This document shows positions 14,134-21,905 of a stretch of 22,929 nucleotides of DNA, piece after piece (the first letter of the stretch is position 1; each line of letters opens with the position of its first letter). Source of the stretch: Candidatus Giovannonibacteria bacterium RIFCSPHIGHO2_02_43_16. GTDB lineage: Bacteria > Patescibacteriota > Minisyncoccia > JACPKW01 > UBA11713. The stretch is taken from positions 1 through 22,929 of the forward strand of contig MFHJ01000050.1 in assembly GCA_001778545.1 (NCBI GenBank), read 5' to 3'. The position numbers and the translations under genes are program-made. Under the pieces are notes generated by a model, which saw nothing but the letters and a program-made list of their open reading frames with translations, was not told the origin of the DNA and did no database searches.

Positions 14134-15372
14134 CTACTCGTATCGAAGCGCGTCAATGGGGTTTTTCTGGGAAGCTTTCCGCGCGGGATAAATTCCAAAA
14201 GCGAGGCCTATAATCCCCGATACTAAAAAGCCGATTAGAGCCCCGGAAATTGGAAACGAAAACGTCCACGAGAGGCCGAGCGCCTGCGAAAGAATTAAAG
14301 ATACTCCAAAAGCCAATAGCGCTCCAGTCAAAATCCCAAGGATCCCGCCGATGCCGGTCAGGATAACAGCTTCAAGTAAAAATTGCCTCAATATGTCCCG
14401 GTTCGCCGCTCCGAGCGCTTTCCTCAACCCTATCTCGCGCGTTCTTTCCGTCACCGCGACAAGCATTATATTCATAATTCCAATACCGCCGACAATAAGC
14501 GAAATCGCCGCTACCGAGACAAGCAGAAGCGTTAAAATATTAGTTATAATTCCTATGCGCGCCGCCAGATCCTCCTGCGTCTGGACAAAAAAATCATCTT
14601 TCTTCGGATCCGTAATGCCGTGCGAATTCCTTAGGGTGGCCTGCAAATCTTCCACCACTCTCGCAATATTTTTTTCCGCGTCCGCGGAAATGATAAAGCG
14701 ATGAAAATATTTAATGCCAAAAAGCGAATCTTGCGCGGCCGTATAAGGAACTAAAACTATCTCATCGAAGTTGAAAAATGATACTTGCCCCTTCTTAGGC
14801 AAAACGCCTACGACCCTAAAATTTTTCTCTTTAATCTTAATCCGCTCGCCGATTGCTTCAGATCCGCCAAAAAGCTCATCCTTCACTTTGCTTCCGATCA
14901 CCGCGTAGGCTTGGCGGCCGCGGACGTCGCTTTCGGAAAACGGAACTCCACCCGCTGGATAAATATCAAAAACGTCGAATACGTCTGCGGATGCTCCCAA
15001 GACCGTGGCTCGATACGTCTCATTGCCGTAAGCGGAACTTTCTCCGCCAAACACTATCGGCATGATTTTCTCGGCATTCGGAACGTTTTCTTTCCTCGAG
15101 ATTAGAGCCAGATCTTTTTCTTTTAATGAATCAGAGAAAATTTGCGCGACATCTGACGGCCCAGATGGCTCTCTGCCTGGGATAACTACGATAGTTCTTG
15201 ACCCAAGCCCTTGAATTTGCGAAAGGATCAAATCTTGCGCCCCCTGGCCTATAGACATCACTAAAATGATCGCCGTAATGCCGATAACTATGCCTAAGAT
15301 CGTTAAGAAGGACCGCGATTTATGCGCTTTCAATGCCGTTAGAGCCGTTTTAATTAAATGTCGCGTTGTCAT
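14134..15372 (-). CDS. ABC transporter permease, MacB/FtsX type
   Basis: The membrane subunit of a mechanotransmission-type ABC exporter. 412 residues: a first membrane helix at about 20-42 (SFLTILGIVIGITAIILVMS), a large extracytoplasmic MacB_PCD-like domain (45-280), then three helices near the C-terminus, the first around 280-310 (LLLVSVAAISLIVGGIGIMNIMLVAV). The conserved TERTREIGLRKALGA after the second helix is the coupling helix that contacts the ATPase. It ends IDALRYE, as MacB permeases do. Its ATG overlaps the ATPase stop codon by 4 nt (ATGA), so the operon order is adaptor, ATPase, permease. The substrate is unknown; peptides, bacteriocins or lipoproteins are family possibilities. 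Confidence 0.93.
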   Translation of the reverse strand: MTTRHLIKTALTALKAHKSRSFLTILGIVIGITAIILVMSIGQGAQDLILSQIQGLGSRTIVVIPGREPSGPSDVAQIFSDSLKEKDLALISRKENVPNAEKIMPIVFGGESSAYGNETYRATVLGASADVFDVFDIYPAGGVPFSESDVRGRQAYAVIGSKVKDELFGGSEAIGERIKIKEKNFRVVGVLPKKGQVSFFNFDEIVLVPYTAAQDSLFGIKYFHRFIISADAEKNIARVVEDLQATLRNSHGITDPKKDDFFVQTQEDLAARIGIITNILTLLLVSVAAISLIVGGIGIMNIMLVAVTERTREIGLRKALGAANRDILRQFLLEAVILTGIGGILGILTGALLAFGVSLILSQALGLSWTFSFPISGALIGFLVSGIIGLAFGIYPARKASQKNPIDALRYE

Positions 15373-16052
15373 ATTCTTATATCGCTTTCGACCTTCCCGT
15401 CTTTCATGCGGATTAGCCTTCGAGCGTATTTCGCGAGAGATTCCTCGTGGGTTATTAATATAATCGTTCTGCCTGTTTTTCGATTTAATTCGTCGAGAAG
15501 CTTGATTATCATTTCGCCATTTTTCGAATCGAGGTTTCCAGTCGGCTCATCTGCAAGTATCATTTCCGGATCAAGAACAAAGGAGCGCGCGATGGCTACT
15601 CTCTGCTTTTCTCCCCCAGAAAGCTCCCCGGGTTCATGGACTATTCGATGAGATATGCCAACCGCGTCAATCGCGCTCTTAATTTTTGAGTCCCAAGCGG
15701 TCTCAGGCACATTTGAATAAAATAGCGGTAATCGCACGTTTTCGTAAACTGAAGAGCGAGCCAGCAAATTAAACGCTTGGAAAACAAAGCCGATTTTTTC
15801 GTTTCTTATTCTGGCAAGTTCTGGTTCCGAATATTCTTCGATGGATTTCCCGTCAAACTTATATGATCCTCCTGTCTGGCGATCAAGAAACCCCAGCAGC
15901 TGGAGCAAAGTCGATTTGCCCGAACCTGACGGCCCCATGATCGCGATAAATTCGCCCTTATCGACTAAAAAGGAAACGCCGTCCAGCGCGACGGTTTTGC
16001 TTTCCCCGCTTTGGTAAACTTTCTCGAGATTCTTTACCTCAATTAACTTCAC
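15369..16052 (-). CDS. ABC transporter ATP-binding protein, MacB/LolD type
   Basis: The ATPase that powers the adjacent permease. 227 residues, a normal single-domain length. Walker A GPSGSGKST (about 40-48), Q-loop FVFQAFNLL, signature LSGGEKQR (about 143), Walker B MILADEPTGNLDS and H-loop ILITHEE are all intact. The gene overlaps the end of the adaptor gene by 14 nt and the permease start by 4 nt, indicating coupled translation in one operon. Confidence 0.96.
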   Translation of the reverse strand: MKLIEVKNLEKVYQSGESKTVALDGVSFLVDKGEFIAIMGPSGSGKSTLLQLLGFLDRQTGGSYKFDGKSIEEYSEPELARIRNEKIGFVFQAFNLLARSSVYENVRLPLFYSNVPETAWDSKIKSAIDAVGISHRIVHEPGELSGGEKQRVAIARSFVLDPEMILADEPTGNLDSKNGEMIIKLLDELNRKTGRTIILITHEESLAKYARRLIRMKDGKVESDIRI

Positions 16053-17535
16053 GGGAAATTATTACCTTCGTTCCTTCTTCGAGCCCGGAAAGTATCTCAA
16101 CTCTCCCATCCGATCCAAAAAGGCCCAATTCGACGGGCACTTCATCAACCCGGCCGTCGCTTCTCTGCACGCGGACGATCTTTGATCCATCCTGCGTCAA
16201 AATCGCGCGCTGCGGTACCGCCAAAACGCCTTCCTTTTTCTCGGTTAAAATATCTATATTAGCGGTGAGACCGGATCTTATGCGCTCATCTTCTTTATCG
16301 AACTCAAAAGTTATTTTGTACGTGGAAACTCCTTCAATTATCGTTTCGGCGGGATCAATAGAAATAACTTTAGCGGCAAACGCGGTATCGCTCCCATAAG
16401 CGTCAAGGGTTAGCTTGGCGCTGTCGTTTATTTTAACTTTGGAAACATCCGTTTCCGGAAGGTTGGCCTCAACTTGGAAACTCGCGTCAGAAATAACCGA
16501 TACAACCGGGGAAGAAGCATTAACAATCTCTCCCGCTTTCGCGTCCTGTTTGGTAACTATGCCTTTGATCGGGGATGAAATGATTGTCTTCGAGATCTGC
16601 GCCTTGATATTATTAACGCCCGCTCTGGCTTTTTCCACGCTCGCCTCCTGCGCCAATATTTCCTCCGCCGTGCTCCCGGCAAGATCCTTGGCGAGCTCTC
16701 TTTCGGCAATTTTCAGATCCGACGACGCCCCGGATATATTGCTGATTGCCGTATTCACGTTGGTCCTGGCCGTCGAAACGTCGCTCTTGTAGCCGTTAAT
16801 CTGGGTTTGGGTAAGAGACGGGGCGGGTTCAAGCCCGTTTATCGCGATGGCGACCGTGTCCAGATAACTCTTAATAAATTTCAGACTTTCCAGCGCTTCC
16901 GCGGAAAAAACATACATATTCGAGTCGGGATTGATTTTCAAAAGAGACGCGTTCCATGTTTTAAATCTATTTTCGACCGCGATCCGTCCGGATTCCAAAT
17001 CAGCCTCCAGCTGAGAAAATGTGCTGAAATTTAATTGCGGATTAGGGCTCCTTGGATTAGAAAAAAACTGGTCAACTTTATTATGAATAGCGTCGTCCGC
17101 CTTGGTATAGGAATCCTGAATGTAATCGAATACGCTCTGTCTGGCGTCTTCGAATTTCGCCTCGGAAATTTTTATATCCTCCAGACGCGTCCCCTTTTTA
17201 AGTTCTTCCAGCTCGGCCTCCTCGGATTTAAGGCCGGCTTCTGCTTCTTGAAGCTCCGATATCAAGTCCGCGTTATAAATCTCAACAAGCTTCTGTCCGG
17301 GCAAAACTCTATCGCCGACTTTCGCCGGGACTCTCGTGATCCTGCCTCCTCTGTCAAAACCTAAATTGACGCTCTCAGAAGGCTTAACTTTTCCGGTCAC
17401 GCTGACTTCCTGAACCAACTCGCCTTTCGCAACGGTGACTGTTTCAATTTGAGTTTTTCCGGAAGATCCGAAATAATACCACGACGCGAGAATTATTACT
17501 AAAACTCCGATAAGATAGTAAACGTAATATTTCAT
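16039..17535 (-). CDS. Periplasmic-adaptor-like (MacA/HlyD) membrane fusion protein
   Basis: The adaptor subunit of the exporter. 498 residues: an N-terminal membrane anchor (about 3-23, YYVYYLIGVLVIILASWYYF), a split biotinyl-lipoyl domain (GGRITRVPAKVGDRVLPGQK and, later, SSPIKGIVTKQDAKAGEIV), a long alpha-helical hairpin between them (about 95-310) with an unusually large middle insertion (about 130-250), and a beta-barrel plus membrane-proximal domain to the end. In Gram-negative bacteria such adaptors join TolC; no outer-membrane partner is in this window and one would not be expected in a monoderm cell, so here it probably gates or guides substrate at the cell surface (inference). TGC TAGAAT ends 6 nt before the ATG. 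Confidence 0.92.
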   Translation of the reverse strand: MKYYVYYLIGVLVIILASWYYFGSSGKTQIETVTVAKGELVQEVSVTGKVKPSESVNLGFDRGGRITRVPAKVGDRVLPGQKLVEIYNADLISELQEAEAGLKSEEAELEELKKGTRLEDIKISEAKFEDARQSVFDYIQDSYTKADDAIHNKVDQFFSNPRSPNPQLNFSTFSQLEADLESGRIAVENRFKTWNASLLKINPDSNMYVFSAEALESLKFIKSYLDTVAIAINGLEPAPSLTQTQINGYKSDVSTARTNVNTAISNISGASSDLKIAERELAKDLAGSTAEEILAQEASVEKARAGVNNIKAQISKTIISSPIKGIVTKQDAKAGEIVNASSPVVSVISDASFQVEANLPETDVSKVKINDSAKLTLDAYGSDTAFAAKVISIDPAETIIEGVSTYKITFEFDKEDERIRSGLTANIDILTEKKEGVLAVPQRAILTQDGSKIVRVQRSDGRVDEVPVELGLFGSDGRVEILSGLEEGTKVIISREVN

Positions 17536-17541
17536 GCGAAA

Positions 17542-17550
17542 ATTCTAGCA
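17542..17550 (-). promoter_or_regulatory. Extended -10 of the exporter operon, predicted leaderless
   Basis: TGC TAGAAT (17550-17542 on the minus strand) ends 6 nt before the ATG at 17535. It begins directly after the T-rich tail of the upstream terminator, so the exporter operon is transcribed separately from the 17602 gene. Confidence 0.7.
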
Positions 17551-17553
17551 TAA

Positions 17554-17585
17554 AACCCCGCCCCGATCAAGATCGGGGCGGGGTT
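17554..17585 (-). terminator. Intrinsic terminator of the 17602 gene
   Basis: AACCCCGCCCCGATC (17554-17568) and its perfect complement (17571-17585) form a 15-bp stem with a 2-nt centre; the minus strand continues into TTTTAT. It lies 17 nt after the stop codon of the 17602-18522 gene. Confidence 0.88.
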
Positions 17586-17601
17586 CGCGAGTAATTTTAG
17601 G

Positions 17602-18522
17602 CTAATTTGTCGTAAACGATTGCTGGCTTGAAGTCGCGGTATTGCCCGAGGCGTCCTTTGAAACAAGCTGGAATATGTAAGTTGTAGATGCCGAAAGCCC
17701 AGTTAACCTAATCGAATGATCTCTTTCCAACACATTACTGCCCGCTGATTGGGTCAACGGCGCTGTAGTTCCGAACCAAACAAAACTTGTCGCGAATTCA
17801 TTCGTATCCCATTTTATTTTCGCGCCGCTAGAAGTTCTATCATCAATTTCAATTTCGCTGATAATTGGCGCCGTTGTGTCAATCACGGGAGGAGTTGAGG
17901 TCGTCTTTCCGCTTCGCCCGCATTCCCGGATTATCACGCGCCCGTCGTGTTTTTTATTCCAGCCCGGAGCGATTAAATGTCCCGGCGGAACTATTACGCA
18001 GAAGCGCTCATCATCGCGCCGGCCGTCGTTATCGTCATCATCGTCGTCTTTTTCCTTATTAACTCCGCGTTCCTCCAGTAACTTTCTTAATTTCTCAAGA
18101 GTAAGCGGGCCGACATTTCCGACCATAGGCAGGCCGTGCTTTCGCTGAAAACGCCTGACGGCTTCCGCGGTCTTTCTCCCAAAAAACCCCGTGATCAAGG
18201 CTTCCGGATATATGTCGAGGTCGGCGGCCAATAAAATTTGCAGAAGCCTGACATCGTCCCCGCTCAGGCCCTCTCTTAGCTGGCGAATAAGTCCGATTGT
18301 CTGCTGAGTCGTCGACGCGACTTGGGCCCTCGCCGCCCTTAGCGCCTCAATTTGCGCCTGCAGAATCTTGATTTGGGCCTCAATCTGGGCAATCAGGGCC
18401 GAGATATCCGCGGACGACGTTGTCGTCTGCGCCATAACCGAAACCGGCGCCAAAAGCGACTCAACCACAAGAGATCCGGCCACTAAAATCGATAAAAATT
18501 TACGCATAACAGTTTTTAACAT
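17602..18522 (-). CDS. Secreted peptidoglycan-binding protein with FnIII domain
   Basis: 306 residues. A signal peptide (about 1-31, ending SVMAQ), a short coiled coil (ISALIAQIEAQIKILQAQIE, about 39-65), and a PG_binding_1 domain (about 80-150: LREGLSGDDVRLLQILL, ITGFFGRKTAEAVRRFQRKH). A charged linker with an Asp run follows (KEKDDDDDDN). The C-terminal fibronectin type III-like domain (about 215-306) begins PIISEIEIDD and ends SQQSFTTN. It is probably exported and anchored to the cell wall, with the FnIII domain exposed. The ATG at 18522 is used here; an ATG at 18507 (MRKFLSILV) is also possible and gives a more usual signal peptide. A TATAAT lies 18 nt upstream inside an inverted repeat. 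Confidence 0.9.
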   Translation of the reverse strand: MLKTVMRKFLSILVAGSLVVESLLAPVSVMAQTTTSSADISALIAQIEAQIKILQAQIEALRAARAQVASTTQQTIGLIRQLREGLSGDDVRLLQILLAADLDIYPEALITGFFGRKTAEAVRRFQRKHGLPMVGNVGPLTLEKLRKLLEERGVNKEKDDDDDDNDGRRDDERFCVIVPPGHLIAPGWNKKHDGRVIIRECGRSGKTTSTPPVIDTTAPIISEIEIDDRTSSGAKIKWDTNEFATSFVWFGTTAPLTQSAGSNVLERDHSIRLTGLSASTTYIFQLVSKDASGNTATSSQQSFTTN

Positions 18523-18537
18523 TGTAAGCCAATAACG

Positions 18538-18567
18538 CTAATTATACATGACCTTATGCATAATTAG
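18538..18567 (-). promoter_or_regulatory. Promoter inside an inverted repeat, upstream of the 18522 gene
   Basis: Arms CTAATTATACAT (18538-18549) and ATGCATAATTAG (18556-18567) are inverted copies over 12 bp with one mismatch. On the minus strand the downstream arm contains TATAAT (18546-18541), which would give a transcript leader of about 12 nt for the 18522 gene. A dimeric regulator could block this promoter (inference). Confidence 0.5.
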
Positions 18568-18607
18568 ACGCCATGCCTGTGCATTTCTTACCTAAATCTA
18601 AGCCATA

Positions 18608-18637
18608 TACTATTTTCTACGATCGTGGAAAATAATT
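18608..18637. promoter_or_regulatory. CGATCG-centred palindrome after the PaaX-like gene
   Basis: TACTAT, 6 nt, CGATCG, 6 nt, ATAATT. The inner 24 bp (18611-18634) are inverted copies with a single mismatch. It abuts the stop codon of the PaaX-like gene. There is no T-run, so a terminator role is unlikely; it resembles the site over that gene's own promoter. Confidence 0.5.
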
Positions 18638-19178
18638 ATAAAGCAAAATGCCTTCGTAAATCCGAATCATACGACAATGTAGCTTCCATATATCGCACAT
18701 TTTTGTGTAGCTTAAAATAGTTAACTAAAATATTAATCTCGCTTTCCGATCTATATGGAAACACGAATACGCTTTTCTGGAACTCAAAATATCCGAGAAT
18801 TTTTAATCTGTGCCTCAGGGCGTCCCTCAATCTCCTTTTTTCTTCCGGAATATCAAAAATTACGATTCGCCACTTTCTATCCCAGCGCTTTGGGATATTA
18901 ATCAAAAGTTTATCCAACATTGCTCTCCTTATCCTTAGTTTGCCTTTATTGGTAATTTCTGCAATACTTTTTTTATCCTTTTCTATAATTTTTATAAACC
19001 CGTTCAATTTTAAAATTCTGATCAAATGAAAGAGTTGATTGCGATCCATAGACAACCAAACGCGATCGCATTCTTCAAGTAATTCTTTGCGAGTGCCCTT
19101 ATCTCTTGAAAATCCCAAAAGCAGCCCCGAGGCCATCAATGATAATATCTGCCCGCTCAATTTCGCATATCTTGGCAT
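18636..19178 (-). CDS. PaaX-like regulator with Cas2-like C-terminal domain
   Basis: About 180 residues. The N-terminal half (to about 85) is a winged-helix DNA-binding domain of the PaaX/PadR kind (SMDRNQLFHLIRILKLNGFI, then a wing ending IAEITNKGKLRIRRA). The C-terminal half (about 95-180) is a ferredoxin-like fold of the Cas2 type: WRIVIFDIPEEKRRLRDALR, the conserved Asp after a hydrophobic strand, then YFEFQKSVFVFPY and a final strand. Such proteins are often labelled Cas2 or PaaX; with no CRISPR array or other cas gene here, a transcription regulator is far more likely. The frame opens at GTG 19184, but that lies in the promoter; ATG 19178 is 7 nt after TATAAT. A CGATCG palindrome covers its promoter, suggesting autoregulation. 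Confidence 0.85.
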   Translation of the reverse strand: MPRYAKLSGQILSLMASGLLLGFSRDKGTRKELLEECDRVWLSMDRNQLFHLIRILKLNGFIKIIEKDKKSIAEITNKGKLRIRRAMLDKLLINIPKRWDRKWRIVIFDIPEEKRRLRDALRHRLKILGYFEFQKSVFVFPYRSESEINILVNYFKLHKNVRYMEATLSYDSDLRRHFAL

Positions 19179-19181
19179 ATA

Positions 19182-19211
19182 CACTATTATACACGATCGT
19201 TAAAAATAGTG
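19182..19211 (-). promoter_or_regulatory. Promoter and operator-like palindrome of the PaaX-like gene
   Basis: CACTAT (19182-19187), 6 nt, CGATCG (19194-19199), 6 nt, ATAGTG (19206-19211): perfect outer arms and a self-complementary centre, 30 bp in all. On the minus strand TATAAT (19191-19186) lies within it and ends 7 nt before ATG 19178, so any protein bound here would cover the -10 and the start site. Confidence 0.65.
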
Positions 19212-19221
19212 CGCGTGGAAC

Positions 19222-20169
19222 CTAGACTATGTCCATGAGCGTCAAACTCAGAAACTCATTCGAAAGATACGCCGTCGCGATTACAATAAGTATCAATATC
19301 CCATTCGCAATCAGAACGGGATGTTGTACGCGGATTTTTATAAAAATCTTAAGAACCAGCGCCGCGGCTACAATGCCGGCCAATGCAAAATACAAATAAT
19401 TTACAGTCGTTCTTGGTTCCGCTGCCAAGACGTCTCCAACGGACGGCTTTCGCGCTTGGGGCGCCGTTGAAGGAATTTCTGCGGCGTTTTCGTTTATGAC
19501 CGCGGCAAAGCTTTCGCCGGGGACACTCCGCGGAATTTCTTTAGCTTCCGCTTCCGGTATCGCGGTAAGTTTTACTGGAGCGGATGGTAAAGTCGGCCGC
19601 GCCGGCGTCCCGAAAAATTGGACGACAAATATCGCTTCTCTCCCATCATAAATCCCCCGAGCGGTCGCGATGCCTATCTCCGTATAATTAGAGTTAAGCA
19701 TATTCGCCCGGTGCCCCGCGGAATTCATCCAGGCCTCCGCCACGTCTTTCGAATCAAAAAAATTCACCGCGAGATTTTCCCCCGCCGCTGAAAAAACATA
19801 ACCAGCTTTATCCAAAAAATACCACGGAGTTTTTCCATCCAGGGTCGCGTGCGAAAAATATCCTTTTGTCGCCATGTCATCCGCTTTCATCTTGGCAGCA
19901 TTTTCCAATAGATGGTTGGTTTTTAGAGGCGCCAAATCCTGCTCCGCCCTACGTGTATTAGTCTCGTCAACCAAAACTGCCGGCAAAATCGACGCGAGAT
20001 AATTTGAAAGCGGATATATATAGAAAGCGTTTAACAAAAAAGCTACCTCCAGAAAAAGAATTCCCGCAAGAATAACCGCAGTGGTTTTCGGGCGCAAAAA
20101 ATGCGGTTTATGGTCGTTGCCGGGATGCGGAATAAAATATTTCTTGAGCGTCAATGCCACTCGTTCCAT
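19222..20169 (-). CDS. Membrane-anchored CAP-domain (SCP/PR1) protein
   Basis: 315 residues. A cytoplasmic basic N-terminus, a membrane helix at about 31-55 (VILAGILFLEVAFLLNAFYI), a CAP domain (about 70-190) with NTRRAEQDLAPL, ADDMATKGYFSHATLDGKTP, AAGENLAVNF, HRANMLNSNYTEIGIA and VVQFFG, a Pro/Ala-rich linker, and two C-terminal membrane helices (about 258-278 and 286-312). The CAP cavity residues (His in GYFSH, Glu in GENLA, His in HRANML) are present. Bacterial CAP proteins act at the envelope with mostly unknown functions. It lies 6 nt after the 20176 gene, so probably in its operon. The ATG at 20169 overlaps a perfect TATAAT that ends 7 nt before GTG 20160, an alternative leaderless start. 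Confidence 0.92.
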   Translation of the reverse strand: MERVALTLKKYFIPHPGNDHKPHFLRPKTTAVILAGILFLEVAFLLNAFYIYPLSNYLASILPAVLVDETNTRRAEQDLAPLKTNHLLENAAKMKADDMATKGYFSHATLDGKTPWYFLDKAGYVFSAAGENLAVNFFDSKDVAEAWMNSAGHRANMLNSNYTEIGIATARGIYDGREAIFVVQFFGTPARPTLPSAPVKLTAIPEAEAKEIPRSVPGESFAAVINENAAEIPSTAPQARKPSVGDVLAAEPRTTVNYLYFALAGIVAAALVLKIFIKIRVQHPVLIANGILILIVIATAYLSNEFLSLTLMDIV

Positions 20170-20175
20170 TATATA

Positions 20176-21720
20176 CTATGGAAGTTCTGGCTGGGGAAGA
20201 TTTAGGGTCGGGCAGTTCGCGTTATTTATCCATCGTTTCGTCGTCTTATAGACATAGCCAGTTGAGGTGTGCGGAGTTGGAAGGCCGTACGGCACCCACG
20301 GCGCCAGAATTTCCTCCCAATATTTCGCCTGCAGAGCGTGAACGGCCTTATGGGTCACCGGGCCGTAAAATCCGGTTACGGGAATATCGGTTCCCTCGTT
20401 CGTATTCAAGAAAGTCTGGAGCTTCTTTACTTCTTCCGGATTATTTTTCGCCCCATATTTGATATATTCATTGAGATAAATCCCGCAGGAAGTCGTCTCG
20501 CCTAAAACTTGTCCCGCCGGAGGCGTCGGAGGAGTTATCGGTCCGCCGCCGGAAGCCTGCGCGCCGAATGATCCGAGGATTGTCCCGCCGCCGCCTCCAC
20601 CGCTCGGAGATCCTGAGCTTATCGAAGGACTACCGTTTGATTCAGTAGTTGGAGTAGGCGTTGGTTCAGGCGTAGGTGTCGGGCTAGGTTCTGGAGTCGG
20701 TGTCGGAGTAGGTGTGGGTTCGGGGGTAGGCGTAGGTTCTGGGGTCGGTGTGGGAGTAGGGGTTGGGGTTGGAATTAAAACATTGAATGCGACGCAGTAA
20801 TAAGTTTCCCCTGCTATCGGAGCATCTACGGAATCAATATTGTCATAATTTAAAACGTCAATTGAGCAATACATTTCAGCGCTAACATTGTCGTCGTTTG
20901 ACTGATTGCTTTGGTCGAAAGTAAACGGGATATATCCGCTCTGTAATACCTCTCGGACCCACGCGAAAGCTCCAACGCTTAATGTATCGATGGTTGTTAT
21001 GGCAACGCCTGAAATATCCGTCGGGCCGAATGTGATCCATGGGCTTCCCGCCGCTCCAATAAATGATCCGCCCGGGTCAATCGACGCGGGATTTTCCGAA
21101 GCCCACTGGAAATCCCATCCTGATTCAAGACGGCAATTTTCGTTCTCGGCAAGAAAATCCGAGGCAGTGCTCGCGGTTATATCGGGCCCGCCTTCGCCCC
21201 AATTCGGCAAGTCTGATTCGTTGTCGCAGACGATTTTAATCGCGACGATATCCGCGCTCGTGGGTTCCGGCGTGGGAGTTGGAATTTCAACAATTAGATT
21301 ATTATTTCCGCTCTTTGAATCCTGCTCGCTCGAACAATTATCATTTTTATAAACTTTAATATCCACGTCGTAAGTTCCCGCGCTAGATGGCGCTGTAATA
21401 GAAAACGATTCTGTATCAGTTCCGCCATCCGAGCTTGTATGGTCGGCGGTATCTACACAAGTGTAGCTTCCGGAATCGATTCGATAGCCGGTAGATTTCC
21501 AATCGTTGCTAGAGCCGCCGCCGCTATCCCTCTCAACTGCCACGGAAACATTGACGGATGCTTCGGCATCAACAGTCGCGACGGGCAACCCATTAAGCAT
21601 GACTGATTCTATCTCTACATCGAAACCGCCGCTGTTCGCGACAAGCGGGAAAGCTCCGCTGGTAAGGCTGGCCGCTAAAAATAAGACTTGAAAACCCGCG
21701 AGACTCTTTTTATTTAACAT
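20176..21720 (-). CDS. Secreted CARDB-like / peptidoglycan-binding surface protein
   Basis: 514 residues. A signal peptide (about 1-29, SLAGFQVLFLAASLTSGAFP), a CARDB-like beta domain (about 33-148) with several cysteines, a short PTPEPTS linker, a second Cys-containing domain (about 158-315), and a long Pro-Thr linker (about 316-360). A Gly/Ser-rich stretch follows, then a C-terminal PG_binding_1-like module (about 405-505: EVKKLQTFLN, ITGFYGPVTHKAV-type motif seen here as VTGFYGPVTHKAVHALQ). Probably exported and bound to peptidoglycan, with the N-terminal domains displayed beyond a rigid spacer. There is no Shine-Dalgarno; a sigma70-type promoter lies about 65 nt upstream. It is followed after 6 nt by the CAP gene. 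Confidence 0.88.
   Translation of the reverse strand: MLNKKSLAGFQVLFLAASLTSGAFPLVANSGGFDVEIESVMLNGLPVATVDAEASVNVSVAVERDSGGGSSNDWKSTGYRIDSGSYTCVDTADHTSSDGGTDTESFSITAPSSAGTYDVDIKVYKNDNCSSEQDSKSGNNNLIVEIPTPTPEPTSADIVAIKIVCDNESDLPNWGEGGPDITASTASDFLAENENCRLESGWDFQWASENPASIDPGGSFIGAAGSPWITFGPTDISGVAITTIDTLSVGAFAWVREVLQSGYIPFTFDQSNQSNDDNVSAEMYCSIDVLNYDNIDSVDAPIAGETYYCVAFNVLIPTPTPTPTPTPEPTPTPEPTPTPTPTPEPSPTPTPEPTPTPTTESNGSPSISSGSPSGGGGGGTILGSFGAQASGGGPITPPTPPAGQVLGETTSCGIYLNEYIKYGAKNNPEEVKKLQTFLNTNEGTDIPVTGFYGPVTHKAVHALQAKYWEEILAPWVPYGLPTPHTSTGYVYKTTKRWINNANCPTLNLPQPELP
20648..20774 (-). repeat. Pro-Thr-Glu minisatellite
   Basis: Degenerate 6-bp units encoding Pro-Thr, with interspersed Glu-Pro and Ser-Pro, on the minus strand. 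It makes the extended linker between the N-terminal domains and the peptidoglycan-binding end of the 20176-21720 protein, and is likely to vary in length between strains. Confidence 0.9.
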
Positions 21721-21786
21721 ATAGCTTAATTACTTAATAATTAGGCTGAAAACTAGTAAAAACCTTGATATTCTTTGATATTCGGC

Positions 21787-21815
21787 ATCATAGCAAATGC
21801 CCCAAAATAGGTCAA
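21787..21815 (-). promoter_or_regulatory. Promoter of the surface protein operon
   Basis: TTGACC (21815-21810), a 17-nt spacer and TATGAT (21792-21787) on the minus strand, with TG one base before the -10. The leader of about 60 nt begins with two copies of TTGATATTC (read on plus, 21765-21773 and 21775-21783) and lacks a Shine-Dalgarno. Confidence 0.78.
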
Positions 21816-21905
21816 TAGATGCGACAAAGTCTGTCCGGTATGGTCGCTTGGCGGGGTCAGTTACTACCGATGCTTCATTCAGGGACACAACCCAAATAGC
21901 TCCGA

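Noticed and set aside
18611..18634. Palindrome after the PaaX-like gene as its intrinsic terminator
   Set aside because: It is not followed by a T-run and its stem is AT-rich at the base; it resembles the operator-like sites better.
18573..18635. 20-codon plus-strand ORF ending in the CGATCG palindrome, sharing a Tyr-Asp-Arg stretch with the 8371 micro-ORF
   Set aside because: Its best -10 (CATAAT) is 8 nt away and imperfect, and the shared residues simply translate the TACGATCGT core of the palindrome.
18636..19178. Reading the PaaX/Cas2-like gene as a CRISPR Cas2
   Set aside because: It has a winged-helix N-terminus, and there are no repeats, spacers, cas1 or other cas genes in the window.
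20648..20774. Pro-Thr repeat as a CRISPR-like or regulatory DNA repeat
   Set aside because: The degenerate 6-bp units stay in frame within a protein linker and have no spacers.
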